This document shows positions 7,847 through 15,398 of a DNA stretch of 18,119 nucleotides, piece after piece. The number at the start of each line of letters is the position of its first letter. Positions within the stretch are counted from its first letter, which is position 1. The stretch comes from Heyndrickxia sporothermodurans. GTDB lineage: Bacteria; Bacillota; Bacilli; Bacillales; Bacillaceae_C. The notes under the pieces were generated by a model that was given only the letters and a program-made list of their open reading frames with translations, did no database searches and was not told where the DNA came from. The stretch is taken from the NCBI RefSeq assembly GCF_016785185.1, contig NZ_JAEKDY010000066.1; one strand, given 5' to 3'. The position numbers and the translations under genes were made by a program.

Positions 7847-8842
7847 TCATTGTAAACACTGTTTATCCCGTTGAGTAGCGATGAAATTCAATACATGATG
7901 TTTGGCCGGAGCAGCATGAATGGCTCCTTTAACGGAGGCAGTTAGGGCCCCACTTGCATTAGCAAATGCAAGGATTCGCTGATGGTTTTCGCTAACTTTT
8001 TCACAAAGATTCTCAATCGTTATGTCTAGTGATTGTAATTCTGATAGGAATCCCCCGATAAAAGCATCACCCGCGCCGGTTGTATCAGCTACTGTCACTT
8101 TAAATCCCTTGTCTTCATAGTGATTTCCGTTTTTCAAATAAATGACAGCTCCCTTACTTCCTTTTGTATAAATCACTACTTTTACATTTCCTGTAAAAAG
8201 AGATTGGATTGCTTCATTTTCTGTTTCAATCCCAGTTATAAAAGTCAATTCTTCATCAGAAACCTTTACTATATCGGCTAACGGCAAAAATTCATGAATA
8301 GTTCGGCGGCAGCTCTCTTCATCTGGCCATAAAGGAAACCGGACATTTGGATCAAAGCTCACAATTCCGCCTATTATCCTAAAATCTTCAATAACCTTTT
8401 TATGTGTTAGTTTTATCGGACTTTCAATTAAATCAACTGAACAAAAGTGGAGAAGGTCCCCCGGCTGAAACCATTCTGACTTTACCTCTTCTGGTGAAAG
8501 CAATAAATCTGCGGCATTTTTCCGATAAAAATTAAAACTTCTTTCCCCATTTTGATCCACAGAAACAAACGCTAACCCGGTCTCGCCTTCATGGCTTCGT
8601 AAACAGTATGAAGTGTCTACTCCATTTTCCTTAAGTATGTCCATTATATAATCGCCAAAATGGTCATTGGCTATTTTAGTTAACATGACAGAGTTGCCAC
8701 CATATTTCGCTACAGCTATCGCAACATTCATGGGTGCCCCGCCGGCAACTCGCTCAAAGCTGGTGACTTCTTTCAATGTTTTATTTTTCTGAGCTGGAAT
8801 AAAATCGATTAATGTTTCACCAATACAAAAAACTTTTTTCAA
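7847..8842 (-). CDS. cscK: Fructokinase (PfkB/ribokinase family)
   Basis: Phosphorylates the fructose released from sucrose to fructose-6-phosphate with ATP, in the cytoplasm. PfkB features are clear: N-terminal 'CIGETLIDFIP', substrate-site 'GGAPMNVA' (about residue 37) and the C-terminal signature 'DTTGAGDAFIGGFL', with GAGD holding the catalytic Asp (about 262, counted from the upstream GTG). Length (331-334 aa) is normal. A GTG at 8851 is possible, but GGGGTG (8849-8854) lies 6 nt before an in-frame TTG at 8842. Starting there gives 'MKKVFCIGETLIDF', which is typical of the family, so 8842 is preferred. It is the last gene of the sucrose operon, 44 bp or more after the hydrolase, with a stem-loop in the gap. 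The symbol follows the csc regulon by analogy; scrK is equivalent. Confidence 0.9.
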   Translation of the reverse strand: MKKVFCIGETLIDFIPAQKNKTLKEVTSFERVAGGAPMNVAIAVAKYGGNSVMLTKIANDHFGDYIMDILKENGVDTSYCLRSHEGETGLAFVSVDQNGERSFNFYRKNAADLLLSPEEVKSEWFQPGDLLHFCSVDLIESPIKLTHKKVIEDFRIIGGIVSFDPNVRFPLWPDEESCRRTIHEFLPLADIVKVSDEELTFITGIETENEAIQSLFTGNVKVVIYTKGSKGAVIYLKNGNHYEDKGFKVTVADTTGAGDAFIGGFLSELQSLDITIENLCEKVSENHQRILAFANASGALTASVKGAIHAAPAKHHVLNFIATQRDKQCLQ

Positions 8843-8859
8843 TGTTTTCACCCCAAAAC

Positions 8860-8888
8860 AAGGAACAAGCGCATAACGCTTGTTCCTT
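8860..8888 (-). terminator. Intercistronic stem-loop between hydrolase and fructokinase
   Basis: AAGGAACAAGCG (8860-8871) and CGCTTGTTCCTT (8877-8888) form a perfect 12-bp stem with a 5-nt loop. On the minus strand it is followed by TTGTTTT, a weak terminator tail. It starts a few bases after the hydrolase stop and ends 18 bases before the TTG start of the kinase. It could attenuate kinase expression or protect upstream mRNA. Confidence 0.65.
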
Positions 8889-8894
8889 TGTATT

Positions 8895-10364
8895 TTATCT
8901 CCATATATCCTTTAGTTTCCAATAGGTAAAATCAATTACATGGGCATCGCCATTTTCAGTAAATAGTTCGATACCTAATCTTTCCTCTTTGGGATAAATG
9001 CGGCTAGTCAACGTTGCCTGACCATCATTAACAAATACCTCTATAGAGGATCGATCAATAAACACTCGTAAGGATAGTACCTGATTCGATTCGACCTTTG
9101 TTCGTCTAACCCCATCTTCACCCTTACCGGACTTAGTGCAATCGAGCGTTAACTTTTGATTTTCTATTTGATACAGTAATGTAGTCTCTTCTTGGTTAAT
9201 TCCACGAATTTTCAAGCCAACAGATTCAGCAGCGGTTTTCGTCAAGTCAAATTCTAGCTTTAATTCAATTAGATCCTCTTTTGTTTCAACTAAATGAGTT
9301 CCAGAGATAGATTTATCGGTACATACACTATTCTTTAATTCACGTAAAAAAATTAACTCCTCAACAGGATTCATTAAGATTTCGTTATTTTCTCCTAATG
9401 TTAATTCCCTTGGCAGTGTTAATGCACCACACCAGCCATCTTCCTTCGTTGGCATATTTGATTCCCACATATCCATCCAGCCAATCGCGATTCGGCGGCC
9501 TTTATCATCTAGGAGTGTTTGGACAGCATAGAAATCATGCCCATGATCTAATTCAGTGAAGGAACCATGTATGAACTTATTTGTTTCGTAATCATACTCA
9601 CCGATTAAGTAACCTGTTTGAAATAGATTATTATATAAATCTCCTTTTGCTTCCATACCTTGTGGCGAGAACATTAAGACATATTTTCCGTCGAGTTCAA
9701 AAAAATCCGGACATTCCCACATATACCCAAGGGTTTCATCACTTTCAGCCAAGACACCAAGATACTCCCATTGTCTTAAATCCTTTGATTTATACAGAAT
9801 CACTTTACCGGTATTTCCTTTTCGAGTGCCTAGAACCATATACCAGTACTCCCCATGTCTCCACACTTTTGGATCCCGGAAATGTCCGGATCCTTCCTTT
9901 GGGTGCTTTGAAATCACCGGATTGGCGGCTTCTTTTGTAAAATGAATTCCATCTACACTTGTCGCAATGCATTGTGATTGATCAACTATATCTTTTTCAC
10001 GATCAACAAAGATATTCCCTGTATAAATTAAGGTTAATACCCCATTATCATCTACTGCACTTCCTGAAAAGCAACCATCTTTTTCATAGTCTTCTGTCGG
10101 TGTAAGGGCAATCGGCAGGTGTTCCCAGTGGACCAAATCCTTACTCTTCACGTGTCCCCAGTGCATAGGTCCCCAATTTTCATCAAATGGGTGATGTTGA
10201 TAGAACACGTGGTACTCCCCTTTGTACTGAATTAAACCATTCGGATCGTTAATCCAGTTTGCAGGAGCCATGATATGGTATCCTAATCGATACCGATGAT
10301 TCATTTTCACCTTTGCCTTCTGAAGGGCTTCTTCTGCTTGTTGAATTTTAGATTGTGTTAACAC
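8895..10364 (-). CDS. cscA: Sucrose hydrolase, GH32 (invertase / sucrose-6-phosphate hydrolase family)
   Basis: Cytoplasmic beta-fructofuranosidase that cleaves sucrose (or its 6-phosphate) into glucose (or glucose-6-phosphate) and fructose. The three GH32 catalytic blocks are present: 'WINDPNG' (37-43, nucleophile Asp40), 'FRDP' (162-165, transition-state Asp164) and 'ECPD' (217-220, acid/base Glu217). A five-bladed propeller region is followed by a C-terminal beta-sandwich containing 'SIEVFVNDGQATLTSRIYP'. At 489 aa it is full length and lacks a signal peptide. The GTG start at 10364 has AGGAGGT 8 nt upstream, and that site overlaps the stop codon of the permease gene, suggesting translational coupling. 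Because the linked transporter is a proton symporter rather than a PTS permease, free sucrose is the expected substrate. Databases may label it scrB or sacA. Confidence 0.92.
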   Translation of the reverse strand: MLTQSKIQQAEEALQKAKVKMNHRYRLGYHIMAPANWINDPNGLIQYKGEYHVFYQHHPFDENWGPMHWGHVKSKDLVHWEHLPIALTPTEDYEKDGCFSGSAVDDNGVLTLIYTGNIFVDREKDIVDQSQCIATSVDGIHFTKEAANPVISKHPKEGSGHFRDPKVWRHGEYWYMVLGTRKGNTGKVILYKSKDLRQWEYLGVLAESDETLGYMWECPDFFELDGKYVLMFSPQGMEAKGDLYNNLFQTGYLIGEYDYETNKFIHGSFTELDHGHDFYAVQTLLDDKGRRIAIGWMDMWESNMPTKEDGWCGALTLPRELTLGENNEILMNPVEELIFLRELKNSVCTDKSISGTHLVETKEDLIELKLEFDLTKTAAESVGLKIRGINQEETTLLYQIENQKLTLDCTKSGKGEDGVRRTKVESNQVLSLRVFIDRSSIEVFVNDGQATLTSRIYPKEERLGIELFTENGDAHVIDFTYWKLKDIWR

Positions 10365-10376
10365 TTACAAAACCTC

Positions 10377-11618
10377 CTACACGACTTCTTCTAACATACC
10401 TACAGGTTGATTAGTTCTTTTGTTTTTTTTAGAGTTTAATAGAGTAAAAATTGAAATAATGGTAAAGGTTAGGACAACCACACCCAGTGTGAGATAGGTC
10501 TGACGAAAACCAATACTATCATATAATCGGCCAGCAATTGGTGAAAGAATCGATTCACCAACCTGTTTAGCAAATTGGAATCCTACTAAATACAATACAG
10601 AAGATAAACGTGTATCAAAATTAGCGGCTAAATATTTAAAAATAGCAATTAGCATAATTGGTAATTCAACCGCATGGATTAATTTCATAGATGAAATTCC
10701 AATTGGTCCAACAACAAGTCCTGAACCGATAATTCTTATGGCCATTAAAAATCCCGCCAAAATTAAACTGTTCTTCGCACCTAGTTTATTAACGATAAAT
10801 GGTGCAAGGAACATCATGCCTGCTTCTAAAAATACTTGGAATGAATTTAAATATCCAAAGACTTGATTTCCCATTGCCTCATTCGGGAATAACGATGAAT
10901 AGTATACAGGGAATTGTTGATCATAAACACCGTAAATACAGGTAACCCCAATAACATACAGCATGAAGAACCAAAAATCTTTTAAAAGAAAGAGCTGTCC
11001 GGCATCCTTCAATGTAATGGACTCGGCTCTCTCTATTTCCTGATTTGTGATCTCTACCTTTACAGAAATGATAATACCTACTAGTATAACCGCCGAAATA
11101 GAGGCAACCCAAAAGTTAATATTCGGATTGACATTAAACAGTTGTCCTGCAAAGAAGGTAGCAGCCGCCCAACCAAGTGAACCCCACATTCTTGATTTCC
11201 CGTATTCAAAACCATATTTACGACCGATTTTTTCAACATATGATTCGATTGCACCAATCCCCGCGAGAAAGGCGATTCCTAAGTAAAGTCCTCCAACAAT
11301 TGCACCTAATAGAACATTATATTGTAACAGCGGTCCATAAACATAAATATAAAATGGCCCGACAAGTACTAGTAAAATACTGATAAAGAACAAGATATTT
11401 TTCTTTAAACCTATTTTGTCAGAGATATAACCATAAAGCGGCTGCATACATAATGCAAAGATTGCGTTCGCAGAAAAGATGATACCTGTCTCTGTCCCGC
11501 TTAATTTCATCTCTTGCCCTAACCAAATGGAAAACAAAGAGTAACTATATGACCAAGTAAAAAAGAAAAAGAAAAAATAAGCACTTAACTTCCAATAGAG
11601 AGTTTTTGATTCCTTCAT
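10377..11618 (-). CDS. cscB: Sucrose:H+ symporter, MFS oligosaccharide:H+ symporter family (CscB/LacY type)
   Basis: Integral membrane permease of about 413 aa with 12 predicted helices, importing unmodified sucrose with a proton. It matches E. coli CscB at many points: 'TWSYSYSLFSIWL', 'GLKKNILF', 'FEYGKSRMWGSLGWA', 'YDQQFPVYYSSLF', 'GYLNSFQVFLEA', 'FKYLAANFDTRLSS' and 'FQFAKQVG'. GAGGAG lies 7 nt before the second ATG (11618) but only 1-2 nt before the first (11624), so 11618 is preferred. It is the first gene of the operon: the stop overlaps the ribosome site of the hydrolase gene. Expression should be controlled by the promoter, operators and cre at 11673-11733. Related oligosaccharides such as raffinose might also be carried; the sequence alone does not decide this. 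Confidence 0.93.
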   Translation of the reverse strand: MKESKTLYWKLSAYFFFFFFTWSYSYSLFSIWLGQEMKLSGTETGIIFSANAIFALCMQPLYGYISDKIGLKKNILFFISILLVLVGPFYIYVYGPLLQYNVLLGAIVGGLYLGIAFLAGIGAIESYVEKIGRKYGFEYGKSRMWGSLGWAAATFFAGQLFNVNPNINFWVASISAVILVGIIISVKVEITNQEIERAESITLKDAGQLFLLKDFWFFMLYVIGVTCIYGVYDQQFPVYYSSLFPNEAMGNQVFGYLNSFQVFLEAGMMFLAPFIVNKLGAKNSLILAGFLMAIRIIGSGLVVGPIGISSMKLIHAVELPIMLIAIFKYLAANFDTRLSSVLYLVGFQFAKQVGESILSPIAGRLYDSIGFRQTYLTLGVVVLTFTIISIFTLLNSKKNKRTNQPVGMLEEVV

Positions 11619-11672
11619 GTTCATTCTCCTCGTATAGTAGGGTCTAAATTATTTTTAAAAAAATAGTTTAGG

Positions 11673-11686
11673 TGAAAGCACTTTCA
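11673..11686. promoter_or_regulatory. cre-like / LacI-family operator downstream of the sucrose promoter
   Basis: On the minus strand the site reads TTGAAAGTGCTTTCA and matches the B. subtilis cre consensus WTGNAANCGNWNNCW at all fixed positions except the central C. Its 6-bp arms are perfectly palindromic. It begins 5 bp after the -10 box, so it covers the predicted transcription start. Bound CcpA, or the local repressor, would block initiation, giving glucose repression of the sucrose operon. Confidence 0.65.
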
Positions 11687-11691
11687 AGGAG

Positions 11692-11720
11692 ATTATATGT
11701 CAACCGCTTTCATATGTCAA
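11692..11720 (-). promoter_or_regulatory. Consensus sigma-A promoter of the sucrose operon
   Basis: On the minus strand a perfect TTGACA (11715-11720) and a perfect TATAAT (11692-11697) are spaced by exactly 17 bp. The expected start point is near 11685, giving a leader of about 65 nt before the permease ATG. Such a strong promoter implies tight repression, consistent with the overlapping operator repeats. Confidence 0.9.
11696..11714. promoter_or_regulatory. Second, imperfect repressor site between -35 and -10
   Basis: On the plus strand TATGTCAA (11696-11703) faces TTTCATA (11708-11714). The left arm is identical to the arm of the main operator, and the right arm is degenerate. It fills the promoter spacer and the edge of the -10, so a repressor bound here would occlude RNA polymerase. 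Confidence 0.45.
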
Positions 11721-11733
11721 CCCGTTGACATAT
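11712..11733. promoter_or_regulatory. Main inverted-repeat operator overlapping the -35 of the sucrose promoter
   Basis: ATATGTCAA (11712-11720) and TTGACATAT (11725-11733) are perfect 9-bp arms around CCCG. The left arm contains the -35 hexamer. Arm length, spacing and GC-containing centre fit a LacI-family dimer site. The repressor gene lies immediately upstream, so it is the likely ligand. Confidence 0.7.
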
Positions 11734-11747
11734 AAAAAAAATAAAAA

Positions 11748-11766
11748 ACACTGCAATAAGCAATGT
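11748..11766 (-). terminator. Terminator of the sucrose repressor gene
   Basis: ACACTGC (11748-11754) pairs with GCAATGT (11760-11766) through 7 bp with one G-T wobble. On the minus strand a long T-rich run follows. The stem begins 2 bp after the repressor stop codon, and its T tract abuts the operator, so repressor and permease are separate transcription units. Confidence 0.75.
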
Positions 11767-11768
11767 CT

Positions 11769-12752
11769 TTACGCTGATGTCCCTTTTGATAATTTAACAG
11801 GGAGCCGTGTTTCTAGTGGAAAATCAGTAAATTCTCTTTCTATTTCTTTTAGTAAGATATCGATCGCTGTTTTGGCGATTAATTCAATAGGCTGCTTAAT
11901 AGTTGTTAATTGAGGCAATAAAATTTGAGCTGTTTCCGTTCCGTCATAACCCACAACCTTCACATCGCCTGGTACATTTTTTCCTCGGCTTGTGGCTTCA
12001 TTTATAAATGATGCGGCAAATATATCGTTTGTTGCAAAAACGCCGTCGACCTCCGGACACTCATGAAACAATCTGCTAATGACATCCTGCTGGCTTTTCT
12101 TATCAAATACTTCAGGAATTTCATAAATAATGGGGACCCTTCCGCACTCCTCCATCAAATCTACATACGCTTTTCTTCTTAATCTTGCTGGTGTTTCTAA
12201 TTCCCCCACTCCATCTATCAGAGCAATACACTTACAACCATCTTCAATTAGTAGATCGGTCGCCATTTTCCCACCCTCATAATTATCAGAGCTTACAACA
12301 GGAATCGTTTCTGAGAGATAACGGTCAATAGCAACAACTGCTAAACCCTGCTTGTGGTAATCTAAAATACCTCGATTATGTGTGCCAACGATAATTCCAT
12401 CCACTTGATTTCTCAATAACATCTCTAAATATTTTTCTTCCTTATCAATCTGGTTTAAACTGTTACAAAGTAACACTTTATATCCCAAAGATGCACAAAT
12501 GTTCTCTAAATGGAAAGTAAGTTCACCAAAAAAAGGATTGGATGTTGTTGGCAAAATTAAGCCAATTAAGTTTGAACGTTTATTGAATAATGTACGTGCA
12601 ACATCGTTAGGAAAATAGTTGAGTTCATTCATCGCTTTTTGCACTTTATCTCTTGTTTCATTACTTATGTAACCGCGATTATTTAAAACACGTGATACTG
12701 TAGTTGGTGAAACCCCAGCTAATTTTGCCACGTCTTCAATTTTAGGCTTCAT
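11769..12752 (-). CDS. cscR: LacI-family transcriptional repressor of the sucrose operon
   Basis: DNA-binding repressor expected to sense sucrose or a breakdown product. The N-terminus 'KIEDVAKLAGVSPTTVSRVLN' is a classic LacI helix-turn-helix, followed by the hinge helix 'NDVARTLFNKRSNLIGLILP' and a periplasmic-binding-protein-like effector domain with 'NPFFGEL', 'VDGIIVG', 'DGVFATNDIFA' and 'VVGYDGTE'. The preferred ATG at 12752 has GGGGGA 6 nt upstream and gives the family-typical 'MKPKIEDVAKLAG' start; an upstream frame extension to 12785 would add 11 residues. At 327 aa it is normal length. It lies directly upstream of the permease promoter on the same strand with its own terminator. Its role is inferred from position; the exact inducer is not shown by sequence. 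Confidence 0.9.
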   Translation of the reverse strand: MKPKIEDVAKLAGVSPTTVSRVLNNRGYISNETRDKVQKAMNELNYFPNDVARTLFNKRSNLIGLILPTTSNPFFGELTFHLENICASLGYKVLLCNSLNQIDKEEKYLEMLLRNQVDGIIVGTHNRGILDYHKQGLAVVAIDRYLSETIPVVSSDNYEGGKMATDLLIEDGCKCIALIDGVGELETPARLRRKAYVDLMEECGRVPIIYEIPEVFDKKSQQDVISRLFHECPEVDGVFATNDIFAASFINEATSRGKNVPGDVKVVGYDGTETAQILLPQLTTIKQPIELIAKTAIDILLKEIEREFTDFPLETRLPVKLSKGTSA

Positions 12753-13085
12753 TATAAGTCCCCCTGCAATCTCTACAAAAATCAACCAATTATATTATAT
12801 CATAAAAGAATATTCGCCCACCCTATTACCAACATACCCAATGATAACCAATCCAATATATTACATTATAAAATCCGGAACGTACTTTCCAATAGTTTTA
12901 TATTTATTGATTTTTCGTGCGAAATATCTAAAATAAGGATTCCAACGTAAGGCAGTAGAATAATAGGTAAAAAAACGATAAAATCCAAACGTTTAACTCC
13001 TGCACCTGATCGTAATACGGAAAGATGTGTAAGGTTTTCGATTATGATAAAATATGGGTAAGTATAAGTTGAAAGGAATGTTTTA
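12753..13085. other. Divergent intergenic region between the LacI repressor and the Uma2-like gene
   Basis: On the minus strand an extended -10, TGATATAAT (12794-12802), lies about 40 bp before the repressor ATG and is its likely promoter. No -35 fits, and no copy of the TATGTCAA operator is present, so autoregulation is not supported. For the plus-strand gene, AAAGGAAT lies about 8 nt before its ATG at 13086. No other feature is seen. Confidence 0.45.
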
Positions 13086-13655
13086 ATGGCCATTCCGAAC
13101 GAAAAAGAGAAATATTCATATGCCGATTATCTAACATGGAATGAAGGTGAAAGGCTTGAGTTAATTGATGGAAAAATTTTTAATATGTCTCCTATCCCTT
13201 CACGCAGGCATCAACAGGTTCTCAGGGAATTATCTACAGCTTTTTCAGTTTTCCTGCGAGAAAAAGATTGTGAAGTTTTTTTCGCGCCATTCGACGTACG
13301 GCTTTTGGCAGATAACAAACGAGACGATGATATAAATAATGTTGTTCAACCCGATTTATCAATTGTGTGCGATAAAGAAAAGCTTGATGATAAGGGGTGT
13401 AAAGGGGCTCCGGATATGATTATCGAAATCCTTTCACCTTCATCTGTTAAGTTAGATCGTTGGAAGAAATATCAACTTTACGAAAAAGCAGGTGTACACG
13501 AATACTGGATTGTTGACCCGGTTAACAATTCTGTAGAAATACATCTTTTAATCGATGCTCAATACAAGTTTCAGGGAGTCTTTACAAAAGATGATACAAT
13601 TTCAGTTAATCTTTTTCCCGATTTTAAATTAGACCTAAATCGAATATTTGCATAG
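13086..13655 (+). CDS. Uma2-family (DUF820) PD-(D/E)XK nuclease-like protein
   Basis: The 189-aa protein has the Uma2/DUF820 pattern: N-terminal 'YSYADYLTWNEGERLELIDGKI', then 'RHQQVLRELSTAF', the metal-site Asp in 'VQPDLSIVC', the Glu in 'APDMIIEILSPSS', and 'YEKAGVHEYWIVDP'. These correspond to the restriction-endonuclease-like fold. The physiological role of the family is poorly known; links to mobile DNA and DNA processing have been suggested, and it is far more expanded in cyanobacteria than in bacilli. The gene stands alone, with a ribosome site (AAAGGA) before ATG 13086 and a terminator 30 bp after the stop. No partner gene is adjacent, and it is not evidently part of a restriction system. 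Confidence 0.85.
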   Translation: MAIPNEKEKYSYADYLTWNEGERLELIDGKIFNMSPIPSRRHQQVLRELSTAFSVFLREKDCEVFFAPFDVRLLADNKRDDDINNVVQPDLSIVCDKEKLDDKGCKGAPDMIIEILSPSSVKLDRWKKYQLYEKAGVHEYWIVDPVNNSVEIHLLIDAQYKFQGVFTKDDTISVNLFPDFKLDLNRIFA

Positions 13656-13684
13656 ATAACTTTAATTTGACTCTCCTAATATTT

Positions 13685-13712
13685 AAGAGCCACTCCTTAT
13701 GGAAAGGCTCTT
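13685..13712 (+). terminator. Terminator of the Uma2-like gene
   Basis: AAGAGCC (13685-13691) pairs perfectly with GGCTCTT (13706-13712) and is followed by TTCTT on the plus strand. The loop can fold further through TCC/GGA. It lies 30 bp after the stop codon. Confidence 0.8.
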
Positions 13713-13809
13713 TTCTTACGTTGCATATATTATCTTACTTACAAGCAATGTGGGCAACTGATGAATTAGTGAAAATCATATCAACGAATCTGTTTTGAGA
13801 CCGAAAAAT

Positions 13810-14094
13810 TTAATGTACAAGGAGAAAATTTATCACCATTGTGGGTGCATTTATGGTTTTCAGCTCTTTTCCATGATTGTCATAAATACTTATCGTGTTA
13901 TCGGTATTATCAACGGTATAAAATTTTTGTTGAATATAAGACAATTTTTCTACTGGATGTTTCGTCTCAAAGCTGTTCAGTGTTTTACCTGTTTTACTGT
14001 CAACGATCACTACTTTAGATCCTTCGGCCAATTTATCCGAAAAATTCGTTACCGCAAGCTCATCATTATTAATGTTTAGTATGGAAGTATGCAT
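13810..14094 (-). pseudogene. Fragment of a beta-propeller-like (YVTN/WD40-type) protein
   Basis: The frame reads 'SILNINNDELAVTNFSDK', then 'SKVVIVDSKTGKTLNSFET', 'IQQKFYTVDNTDNTISIYD' and 'NHGKELKTI'. This is the alternating beta-strand pattern of propeller blades, in which a value is reported, Asp-x-Lys-Thr-Gly turns occur, and the strand repeats. Only about two blades are present, with no signal peptide and no domain closure. The frame extends upstream to an ATG at 14205, but that part (hydrophobic, low complexity) does not resemble the rest and has no ribosome site. It is most likely the remnant of a larger extracytoplasmic or lipoprotein-type gene, broken at both ends. Confidence 0.45.
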
Positions 14095-14349
14095 ATTAAG
14101 GAACAAATTATTAGAAATTAAATGGATAATAATTTCTACCAATCTATGCAAGCTATATATGGGCAAAAAAATAGGTCGGAAATGTAGTAAAAACTTCATC
14201 TCCACCCTATCATCTGTTTTAAGAAGGTGATGGTGCAGGTCACACTAAGGTTACTATCAATAATAATTTGGTTTTAACGAATTATTTACTCTAAATGATT
14301 AAAGAGGGTTTGGTTTCCAAGCGTTTTCACATATTGGGTAATTTTAAAT
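14095..14349. other. Degenerate DNA between the propeller fragment and the transglutaminase-like gene
   Basis: No gene is supported. On the plus strand the short frame 'EGDGAGHTKVTINNNLVL' (about 14224-14294) reads like the tail of a protein but opens right after a stop and has no start, so it may be another remnant. A CcpA-box-like TGAAAACGCTTGGA (minus strand, near 14308-14321) misses a conserved C and lies downstream of a gene, so it is not called. Confidence 0.3.
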
Positions 14350-15366
14350 TTATTTTTGATTTGCCCTATCTTCAGTAAAATAAATTATTTCTAATATTGA
14401 GGGCTCTACCATTCTTATTTCCTTTATTACGGTTTTTAGAAGGCTATTTCTGGATAAATCACCTTCTAGTAAAAAACCTTTCGATTCCCAACGGTTTTCA
14501 TCCCATACTTCAAGTGTATCATCTAAACACTCGTCCCATTCATAAACCCCTTTCTTAGTTGAACGCAATCGGATAGGACAGCTCCTTTTCCGTGCAGATT
14601 GCTCGTGATAAGTTACCCATAGTTTCCAATTATAGTTTTTATCAAAAGTTAATAAAAAGAATACCGTTTTTGTCTGGTCCTTGGTAGTATGAATAATTGA
14701 TTCGTGAATCCACGGGGCAAAGAGTATTCCAGAAATTGCAGCATCATTATATTTGTTCATTGCAATTGAAAACCATTGGTATTCTTCATTTTGTAACTCT
14801 TCCCAATGTTTTTCAGGTTCTATTAATTCAATTTCCTTATGGCGAATATCCCAACCATTTATAAGCCCGTAGGATGGCGTTGGGTCAACTAACATCCAAC
14901 GGTCCCCGTCAAAAAAAGCTGCACATATATGGTCCTGTTCGTCATTATAAACATCTCGTTTAACTCGAACATATTTTGTTGGAATATCCAAATGAAGCAT
15001 ACAAGAAACGAATAAATTTGAAAAATCCCCACAGGTCCCTTCCCTTAATGAAAGTGTGTCAACATCTGTTCGTACTAATGGAAAATGGGGCTGCTTTAGA
15101 CGGCTATAATTAATATTCGATACCAGCCAATTGAATATCCAATATACTTTTTGCTGATTATCATATTGGCTAGGAATTTGTCTAATTAAATCTACAATAA
15201 TATCAGCTTTGGGATGGCAATAGGTTCGTTGTTTAAATATTTGTTCAATTTGAGTGCCTTCCCACTTATCTTGATTCCTTGCCTGATTAACCTTTGAAGC
15301 TGATTTTTTGACATCAGAAACTTTACCATTGATTAATTGTTCAATTTCATTCACATAACTTACCAT
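14350..15366 (-). CDS. Transglutaminase-like (papain-fold) cysteine protein
   Basis: The 338-aa protein carries a transglutaminase-like core with a plausible catalytic triad: Cys112 in 'SLREGTCGDFSNLFVS', His146 in 'DEQDHICAAFFDGDRW' and Asp161 in 'WMLVDPTPSYG'. This order and spacing fits the transglut_core superfamily, whose members cross-link, deamidate or cleave peptides. The N-terminal ~45 residues are polar, and no signal peptide or membrane segment is seen, so it is probably cytoplasmic. Residues about 170-338 form a C-terminal part with many Trp residues that I do not recognise. The ATG at 15366 is preceded by GGAGG with 6-nt spacing, and a promoter lies at 15399-15426. It is monocistronic; no cognate substrate gene is nearby. 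Confidence 0.8.
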   Translation of the reverse strand: MVSYVNEIEQLINGKVSDVKKSASKVNQARNQDKWEGTQIEQIFKQRTYCHPKADIIVDLIRQIPSQYDNQQKVYWIFNWLVSNINYSRLKQPHFPLVRTDVDTLSLREGTCGDFSNLFVSCMLHLDIPTKYVRVKRDVYNDEQDHICAAFFDGDRWMLVDPTPSYGLINGWDIRHKEIELIEPEKHWEELQNEEYQWFSIAMNKYNDAAISGILFAPWIHESIIHTTKDQTKTVFFLLTFDKNYNWKLWVTYHEQSARKRSCPIRLRSTKKGVYEWDECLDDTLEVWDENRWESKGFLLEGDLSRNSLLKTVIKEIRMVEPSILEIIYFTEDRANQK

Positions 15367-15398
15367 TTAAGTCCTCCGTTTTTTTAGAACGTCGGTAG

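Noticed and set aside
9581..9940. 119-codon plus-strand frame inside the GH32 gene
   Set aside because: It lies wholly antisense to a gene with complete catalytic motifs, and has no ribosome site or domain.
12866..13093. 75-codon minus-strand frame with a hydrophobic segment, overlapping the start of the Uma2-like gene
   Set aside because: No ribosome site precedes it, it overlaps the promoter and start of a well-supported gene on the other strand, and it resembles nothing known to me. Possible but not supported.
13795..14079. 94-codon plus-strand frame opposite the beta-propeller fragment
   Set aside because: Cys/Phe/Ile-rich composition is typical of an antisense shadow, and its start lacks a placed ribosome site.
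14305..14323. cre-like sequence TGAAAACGCTTGGA downstream of the transglutaminase-like gene
   Set aside because: It lacks a conserved C of the cre consensus and lies after the gene's stop codon, not near any promoter.
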